A stretch of DNA of 64,000 nt from Novosphingobium resinovorum (GTDB taxonomy: Bacteria > Pseudomonadota > Alphaproteobacteria > Sphingomonadales > Sphingomonadaceae). The notes beneath the pieces were generated by a model. That model was not told where the DNA came from and ran no database searches. It saw nothing but the letters and a program-made list of their open reading frames with translations. The stretch is taken from positions 124,001-188,000 of the forward strand of contig NZ_BSFC01000043.1 in NCBI RefSeq assembly GCF_027922145.1, given 5' to 3'. Of this stretch, positions 50,084 through 58,352 are shown piece by piece; within the stretch, counting starts at the first letter, position 1; the number at the start of each line of letters is the position of its first letter. The position numbers were made by a program, and so were the translations under genes.

Positions 50084-51480
50084 GCACTTACGACATCGCC
50101 ATCGTCGGCGGTGGCCCGGCGGGCCTGGCTGCTGCGGAGCGCACGCTGGCGGCGGGCCTCTCGATATGCGTGATCGACGAGCAGCAGCGGCCCGGCGGCC
50201 AGATCCTGCGCCAGCCTCCCGCGACGTTCTCCGTCCCCGGATGGCTCGGCGGCGCGCCTTATCGCAAGGGCCGCGCACTGCTCGACCGGGTGAGCGGCGA
50301 CGCGCGGCTGCAGTGGCTGGGCGGTCGCTCGGTGCTGGGCGTCATGCCTGATGGCGAGGGTTTCGCGCTGACCCTCTCGGGCACGGCGGGCGGTATCGAA
50401 CAGGTGCGGGCGCGGCGGGTGCTGGTGGCTGGGGGCTGCTACGACATGCCGGTGGCGCTGCCGGGCTGGACGCTGCCCGGCGTCATGAGCGCGGGCGCGG
50501 TGCAGACGCTCATCAAAGCGCAACAAGTGCTGCCCGGCCAACGGATCGTCCTGTTCGGCACCCATCCGCTGATGATCGTCCTCGCGCAGCAGATCGTCGA
50601 GGCAGGCGGTGAAGTCGCCGCCGTCTGCTTCGCGCAGCCCTTTGCCGCCATGGCGCGCACGGCGCTGGCGCATCTGCCGCGCGCGCTGCGGACGCCCGGC
50701 CCGTTGCTAGCCGCTGCCGCCGGGATCATGGCGCTGCGCCGGGCCGGAGTGCCGGTCCGCTACGGCGCGCAGGCCTTGCGCTGCGAAGGCACCGACGCGG
50801 TGGAGCGCATCGTCTTCAGCAACGGCGAAAGCATCGCCTGCGACGTCGCCGCGATGTGCTACGGCTTCCTGCCGCAAGCCGACCTGATCCGCCAGATCGG
50901 CGCCGAGGTACGCTGGTCCGACCCCGCCGGAGGCTGGGAAGCCATCCATGACGAAGCCATGCGTTCGACCGTGCCGGGCCTCTACGTCGCGGGCGAGACT
51001 ACCGGTGTCGCGGGCAGCGATGCGGCGATGGCCGAGGGCGCGTTGGCGGGGGTGGCCATCGCGCAGGACGCGGGCGCTCTGTCGGCCGAGGAAGCGGCTG
51101 CGGCTATACGCAAGCCTCAGGCCGAGCGACAGGCGATGCAGGGCTTCATCGATCTTCTGCGCGGGGTCGCCGATCCCCGCCCATGGCTGCCGGAGCCGGA
51201 ACCGGAAACCCTGCTCTGCCGGTGCGAGGACATTTCCGCCGGGACTGTCGATCGCGCGATTGCCGATGCCTTGGAAGTCGGTCCCTCGTTCGGGGCAAGC
51301 GCGATCAAGCTGCGCTGCCGGGCGGGCATGGGGCTGTGCCAGGGGCGGACCTGCGAACATGCGCTGGTGCGCCGCATCGCCTCGGCGCGGGGCTGCCGAG
51401 AAGCCGAGGTGACCGGCTTCCGCCCGCGTTTCCCGGCACGCGCGGTGTCGGTGGCGGACTTGCTGGAAGGCGCGGCATAG
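50080..51480 (+). CDS. FAD/NAD(P)-binding subunit with BFD-like 2Fe-2S domain
   Basis: A 466-aa flavoprotein, the large (alpha/HcnB-like) subunit. MSTYDIAIVGGGPAGLAAAE starts the first nucleotide-binding fold; EQQRPGGQILRQ is typical of this branch; GTHPLMIVLAQQIVEAGGEVAAV lies in the second fold; GLYVAGETTGVAGSDAAMAEG near residue 315. The C-terminus (370-466) is a BFD-like 2Fe-2S domain: LLCRCEDISAG and RAGMGLCQGRTCEH. Start 50080 is set by the ATGA overlap. With the two genes before it, it forms a heterotrimeric amine/opine-type dehydrogenase; the electron acceptor is probably the respiratory chain. Confidence 0.9.
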   Translation: MSTYDIAIVGGGPAGLAAAERTLAAGLSICVIDEQQRPGGQILRQPPATFSVPGWLGGAPYRKGRALLDRVSGDARLQWLGGRSVLGVMPDGEGFALTLSGTAGGIEQVRARRVLVAGGCYDMPVALPGWTLPGVMSAGAVQTLIKAQQVLPGQRIVLFGTHPLMIVLAQQIVEAGGEVAAVCFAQPFAAMARTALAHLPRALRTPGPLLAAAAGIMALRRAGVPVRYGAQALRCEGTDAVERIVFSNGESIACDVAAMCYGFLPQADLIRQIGAEVRWSDPAGGWEAIHDEAMRSTVPGLYVAGETTGVAGSDAAMAEGALAGVAIAQDAGALSAEEAAAAIRKPQAERQAMQGFIDLLRGVADPRPWLPEPEPETLLCRCEDISAGTVDRAIADALEVGPSFGASAIKLRCRAGMGLCQGRTCEHALVRRIASARGCREAEVTGFRPRFPARAVSVADLLEGAA

Positions 51481-51501
51481 AGCACCTCGCGGCCCACACG
51501 C

Positions 51502-51578
51502 CGTCATTGCGAGCGCAGCGAAGCAATCCAGGGCAGTATGAGGCCGCCCTGGATTGCTTCGCTGCGCTCGCAATGACG
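51502..51578. repeat. Palindromic dispersed repeat, copy 4
   Basis: The best-preserved copy: CGTCATTGCGAGCGCAGCGA continues through AGCAATCCAGGGC, an 8-nt centre, and the exact complementary arm to CAATGACG at 51578. It lies 21 bp after the FAD-subunit stop and probably acts as that operon's 3' hairpin. Confidence 0.92.
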
Positions 51579-51610
51579 ACGTTTGGGGATGCGTAGGATC
51601 TGATTCGCTT

Positions 51611-51678
51611 ACGTTGCGTCCATCGCAACATCTTCGCTCAGTCCACGCCATTGCCGGAACACTCGTGCGGCGTAGGCT
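51611..51678 (+). promoter_or_regulatory. LysR-type operator and promoter, VOC/Rid operon
   Basis: ACGTTGC-N7-GCAACAT (51611-51631), one arm mismatch, T-N11-A kept. CTTCGC follows and CATTG starts at 51649, 18 nt past the arm. TTGCCG (51651) with TAGGCT (51673) at 16 nt is a credible -35/-10 pair, placing the box centre near -65, the classical LysR position. The VOC ATG is at 51704. Confidence 0.75.
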
Positions 51679-51703
51679 GGCCGCTTCCCAGCCGGAGATT
51701 CCC

Positions 51704-52195
51704 ATGACCGACGCCGCGTCCGACCGCCCCATCTTCATCGAGGCCGATCACGTATCCTGGACCGTGGCCGATGCCGACATCGTCGCGCAGTGGTACAAGG
51801 ACGTCTTCGGCGCCACCGAACTGTTCCGCATGGGCCCGCTCGACGCCGCGCAGATCCCGGTGGGCGAGGACGGCCGCGACTGGATGGAAAGCCACGTCAA
51901 CGTGCCCGGCGCCTGCCTGACGCTCATCATGCTCAAGCTGACGGCGAACCTCAACTTCCAGCTCGTCCAGTACGACAAGCCCGCCGATCGCTCCGCGACC
52001 CTGCCGCGCAACTGCGACGCGGGCGGGCATCACCTCGGCATCAAGGTGGACGATGTGGAGAAGGCCAAGGCCTATCTCGCCGCTCATGGCTGCACGCCGA
52101 TGGAGACCATCGACATCACCGAGGGTCCGCTGGCGGGCAAGAAGAACCTCTATATTCTCGACCCCTGGGGCCACCAGCTCGAGATCGTCGACTGA
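51704..52195 (+). CDS. VOC-family protein (glyoxalase-like), cytoplasmic
   Basis: A 163-aa vicinal-oxygen-chelate protein. ATG 51704 with CCGGAGA upstream. Two beta-alpha-beta-beta-beta units are visible: EADHVSWTVADADIVAQWYKDVFGA at the start and GGHHLGIKVDDVEKAKAYLAAHG near residue 110, closing with LDPWGHQLEIV, which supplies a His and Glu as usual metal ligands. No signal peptide. VOC enzymes isomerise, lyse or cleave small oxygenated compounds; here it is paired with a Rid protein 22 bp downstream and shares the island's LysR operator. Confidence 0.9.
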   Translation: MTDAASDRPIFIEADHVSWTVADADIVAQWYKDVFGATELFRMGPLDAAQIPVGEDGRDWMESHVNVPGACLTLIMLKLTANLNFQLVQYDKPADRSATLPRNCDAGGHHLGIKVDDVEKAKAYLAAHGCTPMETIDITEGPLAGKKNLYILDPWGHQLEIVD

Positions 52196-52217
52196 CCTTT
52201 TCTGACAGGAGCCTGCC

Positions 52218-52622
52218 ATGACCAGCACCCGCATCAATCCCGAGACGCTCTATCCCAGCGTCCAGTACGGTTTCTCGCACGCCACGCTCGACGAGGCGAC
52301 CGGCACCCTGCACCTCTCGGGCCAGGTGGCCTGGGACAAGGACTACAACGTGGTCGGCGGATCGGACGTGGGCCTTCAGGCGCGTCAGGCGCTGGCGAAC
52401 ATCAAGGACGTGCTGGCTTCGCAGGGCGTCGGCCCTGAAGCGGTGCTGCGCCTGCGTACCTTCATCGTGAACTACGACGTCTCGATGCTGGCCGCGATCG
52501 GGCCGGAACTGGGCGCGTTCTACGGTGATGTGGTGCCCGCCTCGAACACCGTGGTCGGTGTCTCGGCGCTGGCGATGCCCGAGTTCCTGATCGAGATAGA
52601 GGCCATCGCTACGGTGAAGTAA
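52218..52622 (+). CDS. Rid-family (YjgF/YER057c/UK114) protein lacking the key Arg
   Basis: A 134-aa Rid-family protein; ATG follows ACAGGAG. Family wording: GTLHLSGQVAWDKDYN, GLQARQALANIKDVLASQG and the terminal FLIEIEAIA. In active RidA imine/enamine deaminases an Arg stands in the 'P-A-R-x-T-V' stretch about 20 residues from the end; here the corresponding segment reads VVPASNTVVGV, with no Arg. It therefore resembles Rid subgroups without classical deaminase activity. Following an amine-to-imine dehydrogenase operon and under the same operator type, it may still bind or hydrolyse the imine product by another route. Confidence 0.88.
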   Translation: MTSTRINPETLYPSVQYGFSHATLDEATGTLHLSGQVAWDKDYNVVGGSDVGLQARQALANIKDVLASQGVGPEAVLRLRTFIVNYDVSMLAAIGPELGAFYGDVVPASNTVVGVSALAMPEFLIEIEAIATVK

Positions 52623-52629
52623 GGTGCAC

Positions 52630-52660
52630 TCGTCGTCCCGGAGCAAGTCCGGGACGACGA
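52630..52660. repeat. Perfect hairpin between convergent Rid and tail-module genes
   Basis: TCGTCGTCCCGGA (52630-52642) and TCCGGGACGACGA (52648-52660) form a perfect 13-bp stem with a GCAAG loop, 7 bp after the Rid stop and 3 bp before the DUF6519 stop. No T-run follows on either strand. The CCCGGA-AAG-TCCGGG design is a common alphaproteobacterial dispersed hairpin; it may act as a transcript end for both genes. Confidence 0.75.
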
Positions 52661-52663
52661 TCA

Positions 52664-55600
52664 TCACGGCACGTTGTCCCGCAGCCGCATCCAGCCCGGC
52701 GCCTCGACACAGACCCCCGCCCCCACGGCGAGGTTGTCCGCCGCGAGCCACTGCACCGTCTCGTCCTGCGGCTTGCCTTCGGAGACCACGCGGATGCCGA
52801 TGCGGGCCAGCGTGATGGCGTTGGCATTGGCGTGCAGGAACCGCCCGAGCCAGCCCCAGATACGGATGCCCTCGTGGAAGCGGCGGTCGTTGCCGGGGGC
52901 GAAGTCCAGTTCGTTCTCGTTCACCCGCACCTGCGCGGCATTGCCCACGTAGATGCCGTGACCGCCCCACAAGTACTCGACCGGCAGGCGCAGCGCCATG
53001 CGGTTGGCGATGACGGCGACGCTGGCGAAGTCCCGGTGGTCCCCGGGGCCGTCGCCCTCGCGGGCCAGCGCGACGTGGGCGCCTTCGAGGAAGGCGGCGA
53101 TGTCGTTGCGGGCGATGCGGGTTGTACGCCCCTGGCCACCGGCGACGACGATCGCCTGTCCGCCGACCACGCCGAGACCTTTGCGCAGTCGCTCGAACCA
53201 CGCCGCGACGGCGGGGAACTTGGCGCGCAGGTCGGGATCGGTGACGAAGCGGCGGGTCAGGTCAGCGATAGCGTCCCAGGTGCGCTCCTCGGTTTCCGCG
53301 GTGATCTCCTGCGCGAATTCGCGGGCGATGCGGATCCAGGTTTCCTGATCGATCTCGGATTCGAAGGCGACGCGCCATTGCCCGGCGGGAATGGTGATCA
53401 GGCCCTTGCTGTCCGTGGCAGCGGGTTTCGGTGCCTCGGCCACCGTCATCTCGCCGCCGCGGATGAGGTCGCCGAGCAGTTCGGGCGATAGCTGGATGCC
53501 GGTCTGTCGCCCCATGACCTTGCGCACGCGGTCGGCGGGCGCGCGGAAGGCGGACGTGGCGGAAGTGTCCGCCAGCGCCTTGTCGGTCAGGCGGCGCATG
53601 TAGGCTTGCACCGCGTCGGCGCTGGCCGTGTCGGCGGCGGCGGGCGGTTCGGCGGCGACCAGCTTGCGCCATTCGGGGGCCTCGACCATCGAGGCCATGC
53701 TCACCGCGTATGGTCCGACGAGGACTGCATTGCCCGGCACCGGCGTGCGCGTCTCGGCCGGGGTGAAGTCGCGGGCAAGGTGCCTTGCCAGCATCCCGTG
53801 GCGACGCGGATCGGCGGCGAGTTCCTCCAGCGTGAACGGCTCCGGCAGGGGCGAGACGCGCAGGCGGTTGCCCTCGATAACGGAGTCGATGGCGTCGGTG
53901 ACCAGCACGCCGTCCTGCCCGAAGCCGCAAGTGAAGGCGCAATCGACGATCCGCACGAAGCTGACCGGAACGGGCTTGCCGTCGCGCTGCGTGCCGGACA
54001 CGGTCACGCAGGTCCGCTCGTTTCCGCGCGCGGTGCCGCACGTGACGGTCAGGTCCTCGAGCGTCACGGTATCGACCCCGATGGCGGTGATCGCGCCCCG
54101 GCGGCGGGGCTTGTGGTCGAGGAGATCGGCGGTCGCGGCGACGGTCAGCTCGCGCATCGAGAGGCTGGCGCAGTCGATGAACTCCAGCACGCTCTCCCCC
54201 TCGCTGCACAGCACCTGGCTGGCCGCTCCGCCGCCGTGGATGACGACGTGGCCGAGGCCGGTCAGGATCACCGGCTCCCCGGTCTCGAACCGGCCCTGCC
54301 GGAAGCAGATGGTGACGTCCTCGCCTTTGGGCAGTTCGCTGAGGGTCTTCACCCAGTCGGTGCCGGGCGAGAGCGTGACTTCCACGCAGCCGCCGCCGAC
54401 CCGATTGGCCAGTTCCTCGATCGCGCGCTGGACGGTGACGATCCCGGCGAGGCTGGGCGTGGCCGCCGGGTCGTAGGACACGCGCGCGGCGGTGGAGAGG
54501 CTGGCCCCGAAGGTGACGGCAAGGCCCACCCGCGCATCGGTGGAATCGATGAGTTCGGCGCGGACCTGCTGGGTCGCGGTAGCGGCGTCGAGTGCCCAGG
54601 CGACGGTCGCCTCACCTTTGTCGTCGGTGAGGGCGATGACGCTGGAGAAGCCGCTCGCGGGCGGAATGACGTTGAGCCCCCCGCTGCCCGTCAGCACCTT
54701 GAAGCGTACGCGGGCATTCTGGACCGGCGTGGTCCCGCGAAACACGCCGACGCGCAGCAGGTCGGCGAGGGGACACAGGCGCGTCGGCTGGGTCGGATCG
54801 GGCATTGCCTCCTGCCCGTCGCCGCCGAGTAGCGCCAACTGGCGCATCCGGGTAAGCGGCGGGAACAGAGGGCGGCAGTCGCCCACGAAAGTCCACGCGC
54901 CGCCGGTGCAGTCGAGCACGGCGAGGCGGGCATAGGCATGTTCGATGCCCTGCGGTGACTGCTGTGCGGGGACACCGCTGCTCTCGGGCCAGTCGATCCC
55001 GCTGCCGCTGCGGGCAGGGATCACCCACCAGTCGCCCGAGCGATAGGCGCCCCCGGCGAGGAAGGCGACCTCCAGCCCGCTTTCCAGCGGCAGGAAACCG
55101 TCGTTGGTGCCGGGCACGGTGATGGCAACGGCACCGGGCGAATCCCACGCGCGGACCTTGGGATTGCGACCGAAGGAGTTGATCGCGATCGGCCCGTCGG
55201 CAGTCGGCGCGTCGAGCCGGACGCGGTTGCCGGTCAGGCTGACGATGCGCACCAGCGTTCCGGGGCGGCCGGCAAGTTCGGCGTCGTCGTCGATCAGTTC
55301 GATCCACTGGCCGGGGCTCAGGCCGCTTACCGCGTCGCGGCCGGTCTCGGCGAGGGTCAGGGTATCGCCATTGCTTTCCAGCCAGCGCGTGGCGAAGGCA
55401 GCATTGTCGCGCGACCACTTGAAGGTCGCCCCTCCGCCTGCCGTGCCGGGCTTGTGGATCTCGACGCGGTAGAGGTGGTTTTCGAGCCGCTGATAGCCTG
55501 CGGTCTCGGGAAAGGCGCAAGGGTTGGCCTCGGTGTCGGCGGGCTTGCCGCGCGCGGCGATCGTGCCGTTCGGGCGCTGGATGAAGGAGGTCCACCCCGG

Positions 55601-56143
55601 CACCGCCGCGTCGCAGGTCACCGCGCCGTCGCCCGCATCGCCTGCCCGAAGGAAACCGACCTGCTCGACCACCTGCAGCCGCGTCGTGGTATCCACGCCC
55701 AGCGCTTCCTCGACGAGTTCATCGTCCTCGATCGCGGTGACGTGGCGGTGCCAGACGTCGACGAAGGCGATGTAGCGCCCGTCCGCCGGGCTGGCCGAGC
55801 GGCTGCCGTCCGCCGTGACGAAGACCGGCGCTCCGGCAGGCAGGAAGGGCTGCGCGTCGTGAAGGAACTTGCCGGGGTTCATGCAGCGCACGCCGTCGAC
55901 GTAGAGCGTGCCCGCGCCGACCCCCAGCTTGCCTGCCGCCTCGACGGTGATCGCGAACCCGGCATCGCCCTGCGGCGCGCCGGATGGGCCGATCAGGTCT
56001 GCGGCGGTGCGCCTGTCGCGGTGGAGCTGGATCGCGCTGGCCTCGTTACTGTCGGCGTCGAGCGCGACGCGGCCCTGTTGCAGCAGGACGGCCTCGTACT
56101 GGCGGGCGGGATCGAACCGCAGCCGGGAAAAATCGCCTTTCAT
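52664..56143 (-). CDS. DUF6519 tail-module protein with beta-helix region
   Basis: A 1159-aa protein starting at MKGDFSRLRFDPARQYEAVLL (AGGAGAAGGA upstream), the recognised opening of the DUF6519 family found in phage-tail-like injection clusters; VLLQQGRVALDADSNE and PETAGYQRLENHLYRVEIHKPG follow. The middle (600-800) has parallel-beta-helix wording (VTVQRAIEELANRVGGGCVEVTLSPG, VVIHGGGAASQVL), and the last 150 residues again. Such proteins are thought to be exposed fibre, spike or plug components. It is the last gene of the leftward baseplate operon, 19 bp after the tail protein I-like gene. Confidence 0.78.
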   Translation of the reverse strand: MKGDFSRLRFDPARQYEAVLLQQGRVALDADSNEASAIQLHRDRRTAADLIGPSGAPQGDAGFAITVEAAGKLGVGAGTLYVDGVRCMNPGKFLHDAQPFLPAGAPVFVTADGSRSASPADGRYIAFVDVWHRHVTAIEDDELVEEALGVDTTTRLQVVEQVGFLRAGDAGDGAVTCDAAVPGWTSFIQRPNGTIAARGKPADTEANPCAFPETAGYQRLENHLYRVEIHKPGTAGGGATFKWSRDNAAFATRWLESNGDTLTLAETGRDAVSGLSPGQWIELIDDDAELAGRPGTLVRIVSLTGNRVRLDAPTADGPIAINSFGRNPKVRAWDSPGAVAITVPGTNDGFLPLESGLEVAFLAGGAYRSGDWWVIPARSGSGIDWPESSGVPAQQSPQGIEHAYARLAVLDCTGGAWTFVGDCRPLFPPLTRMRQLALLGGDGQEAMPDPTQPTRLCPLADLLRVGVFRGTTPVQNARVRFKVLTGSGGLNVIPPASGFSSVIALTDDKGEATVAWALDAATATQQVRAELIDSTDARVGLAVTFGASLSTAARVSYDPAATPSLAGIVTVQRAIEELANRVGGGCVEVTLSPGTDWVKTLSELPKGEDVTICFRQGRFETGEPVILTGLGHVVIHGGGAASQVLCSEGESVLEFIDCASLSMRELTVAATADLLDHKPRRRGAITAIGVDTVTLEDLTVTCGTARGNERTCVTVSGTQRDGKPVPVSFVRIVDCAFTCGFGQDGVLVTDAIDSVIEGNRLRVSPLPEPFTLEELAADPRRHGMLARHLARDFTPAETRTPVPGNAVLVGPYAVSMASMVEAPEWRKLVAAEPPAAADTASADAVQAYMRRLTDKALADTSATSAFRAPADRVRKVMGRQTGIQLSPELLGDLIRGGEMTVAEAPKPAATDSKGLITIPAGQWRVAFESEIDQETWIRIAREFAQEITAETEERTWDAIADLTRRFVTDPDLRAKFPAVAAWFERLRKGLGVVGGQAIVVAGGQGRTTRIARNDIAAFLEGAHVALAREGDGPGDHRDFASVAVIANRMALRLPVEYLWGGHGIYVGNAAQVRVNENELDFAPGNDRRFHEGIRIWGWLGRFLHANANAITLARIGIRVVSEGKPQDETVQWLAADNLAVGAGVCVEAPGWMRLRDNVP

Positions 56144-56162
56144 TCGTCCTTCTCCTGCATGA

Positions 56163-58352
56163 TCAGCTGGCCGGCAGCAGTCCGGCTTCGAGGCCGAGGC
56201 CCAGGTATTCGTCGAGCGCGATGGCAAGGTTGGCGCGGCGCTGCGGCTCCTCGAGGAAGCGCCAGACGCCCATCGGACCGCCGTTCGCCGCGCCTTGCGT
56301 CAGCGCGGGATCGCTGCCCCACGAGAGGCGCGCGAAACCTGCAGCGCCCGGCTCCAGCGTCTCGAAGGCGAGGCCCAGACGCGCGGCGATGGCGGCCTGA
56401 TCTGCGGCCGCGCCGGCTTCGCGAATGGCGAGGTCGGGCTGGCAGCGGAACTGGCGCGGGCCGGTGGATCCGGGTGGAACCAGCGAGTAGCGCAGGCATC
56501 CCACCTGCCGCCGCGTCGCCGCGAGCGTGCGGGCGAAGATGCAGTCGCTGGCGGTGATCGAACGCACCTGTGTCTGGCCGAGAACGGTCGCTCCTGCGAG
56601 TGCCGTGCGCGCTCCGGGCATCGTTAGAGCGCCGAGCACCACGCTTTCCGTCACGTCCAGCCCCGGCACCGTCGCGGGCGCGGAAAGAGCGGGCAGGACG
56701 CTGCGGCGCAGGGTCACGTTCAGCCGGTCGTGGTCCCCGGCGATGGTGAGGCCGTCCGCGCCGAGCACGGTGCTGTTGGACACGACCAGTTCGCCGAGGT
56801 TCGCGGACCCGTCTGCCGCCACCCTGAGCGCGCCGCCGACCAGCAGGCCGTCGATCACCAGCGCGCCGGGATCGAGCGCATCGGCCGGAGCGGTCCCGGC
56901 GACGGTGATGTCGCCGGTCACGCAGGCGCGCCGGTCGCGGGCGGTGAGGGAGCCGGGGCGAAGGTCGCTGCCGCCGCCCTCGCGCGGGGTTTCCGGCCAG
57001 TCGGCGCTGGCGAGGAGCAGCAGGCTGCCGCGCGGCAGGGCGATCGTGCGCGGGCCGGTCAGGTCCTCGTCGAAGCGGTCGTTGTCGAGCAGGACGATGG
57101 CGCCCACGGTCCCGGCAGGCTGCGCGTTCCACAAGGCAACGGCCTCGGCCAAGCTGGCGAGCATGATTCCCGGAAGCGGAGCGCGGCGACGGCTGACGCC
57201 GACCTGCCAGGTGATCTCGCGCCCGCCGAGCAGCGTGGCGATTGCGGTGCTGCGATCGTAGGGGCCGCCGCCGAGGTCGCCCGGCGCCGCGAGGGCGTGG
57301 CTGACGTGGACGCCCGCAGGCTCTACGCCTTCGGGAAAGGCGACGCGGCCGCGCATCGGATCGAAGGCGGCGGTGATCGGCCGGGTCACGGTGCTTCCCG
57401 TGGCATCGAGGTAGTCGAGCGTCGCAGGAGGCCGTCGCCATCCGCGCGCGTCGGCCACGTCATGCAGGTCCGCGCTGGCCAGTTCGGCGGAGGGCACCGC
57501 GACGAAGGCATCGCCCGTGCTGGCTTGCACCCAGAGTTGGACCGGCGGGCGATCGTCGAACCACAGCGGCGTGGGCGTGCGTCCCGCCGCCATGTCGGCG
57601 CGCATGGCTTCCAGTTCGAGATACAGCCTGCGCCGGTCGAGTAGAGTGGGCAGGTCGGCCTCGCCCGCCGGAACGTCGGCAGCAAGCGGGCTTGGCGGGT
57701 TCCACAAGGGCAGTTCCCGCCCCGCAGGATCGCAAAGGAAGCGCCCCGGTCCGGCAGGCGCGGCTTCCACGGCGGCAAGCGGGTAGACCTGCTGGCGCCA
57801 CGCGAAGATGCCGATGTTTGGCACGTTGTAGCGGCCCCGCCCGCGCGCGATGGGGCGGATGTCGAGCGTGTGCGGCAGCGCGTCGAAGGCGGTGTCGTGG
57901 CGCCGCATCCGCTCCGGTTCGCGCACCGTGGCGGTAGCGGGCGCGTCGAGGCGCAAGTGGCGCAGCGCCTGCGTGGTGGCGAGGCGGCGGAACATCTCGG
58001 CCGGCACGGCGGGCCAGCCCGTCGTCGCGCGGGTCAGGGTGCCAATGATGCCCAGCGTGCCCTTGCGCCGCCGCAGGCCGACGGTCTGCGCCACCCATGC
58101 ACGCTCGGAGAAGTTCTCGGTCGGGGTCAGCGCCCGCACGGCGAGGAGGTCGGCGATGTAGGGTACGGCCCATTCCGGGCAGGTCTCGATGAACCAGCTC
58201 TCGCTCAGTTCCTCGATGGCGCGGGCGACGCGGTCGGCCTCCCCGCCCATGATGTCGAACAGCGCGGCGACAACTCCCCCGGCATCGAGGTCGGCCTCGC
58301 GCAGATAGGCGGGCAAGGCGGTGTATAGGCGATCTGCATCCATGCGCATCAT
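56163..58352 (-). CDS. Phage tail protein I-like baseplate component with beta-helix domain
   Basis: A 729-aa protein. The ATG at 58350-58352 overlaps the upstream stop (ATGA). The N-terminal 130 residues (MDADRLYTALPAYLREADLD, FDIMGGEADRVARAIEELSE, ERAWVAQTVGLRRRKGTLGI) match the tail-protein-I-like domain that follows baseplate J in contractile systems. The C-terminal half is a run of short hydrophobic/Gly/Asp strands (SNSTVLGADGLTIAGD, LDVTESVVLGALTMPG) suggesting a beta-helix fibre or receptor-binding part. Thus it may be both baseplate wedge and fibre attachment. Confidence 0.78.
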   Translation of the reverse strand: MMRMDADRLYTALPAYLREADLDAGGVVAALFDIMGGEADRVARAIEELSESWFIETCPEWAVPYIADLLAVRALTPTENFSERAWVAQTVGLRRRKGTLGIIGTLTRATTGWPAVPAEMFRRLATTQALRHLRLDAPATATVREPERMRRHDTAFDALPHTLDIRPIARGRGRYNVPNIGIFAWRQQVYPLAAVEAAPAGPGRFLCDPAGRELPLWNPPSPLAADVPAGEADLPTLLDRRRLYLELEAMRADMAAGRTPTPLWFDDRPPVQLWVQASTGDAFVAVPSAELASADLHDVADARGWRRPPATLDYLDATGSTVTRPITAAFDPMRGRVAFPEGVEPAGVHVSHALAAPGDLGGGPYDRSTAIATLLGGREITWQVGVSRRRAPLPGIMLASLAEAVALWNAQPAGTVGAIVLLDNDRFDEDLTGPRTIALPRGSLLLLASADWPETPREGGGSDLRPGSLTARDRRACVTGDITVAGTAPADALDPGALVIDGLLVGGALRVAADGSANLGELVVSNSTVLGADGLTIAGDHDRLNVTLRRSVLPALSAPATVPGLDVTESVVLGALTMPGARTALAGATVLGQTQVRSITASDCIFARTLAATRRQVGCLRYSLVPPGSTGPRQFRCQPDLAIREAGAAADQAAIAARLGLAFETLEPGAAGFARLSWGSDPALTQGAANGGPMGVWRFLEEPQRRANLAIALDEYLGLGLEAGLLPAS

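Noticed and set aside
47635..51480. Hydroxyproline catabolism as the definite function
   Set aside because: Dehydrogenase and lyase types fit, but the 2-epimerase and the semialdehyde dehydrogenase are not in the window and other genes of the regulon do not belong to that pathway.
52630..52660. Rho-independent terminator
   Set aside because: A perfect stem but no T-run on either strand; listed as a hairpin repeat instead.
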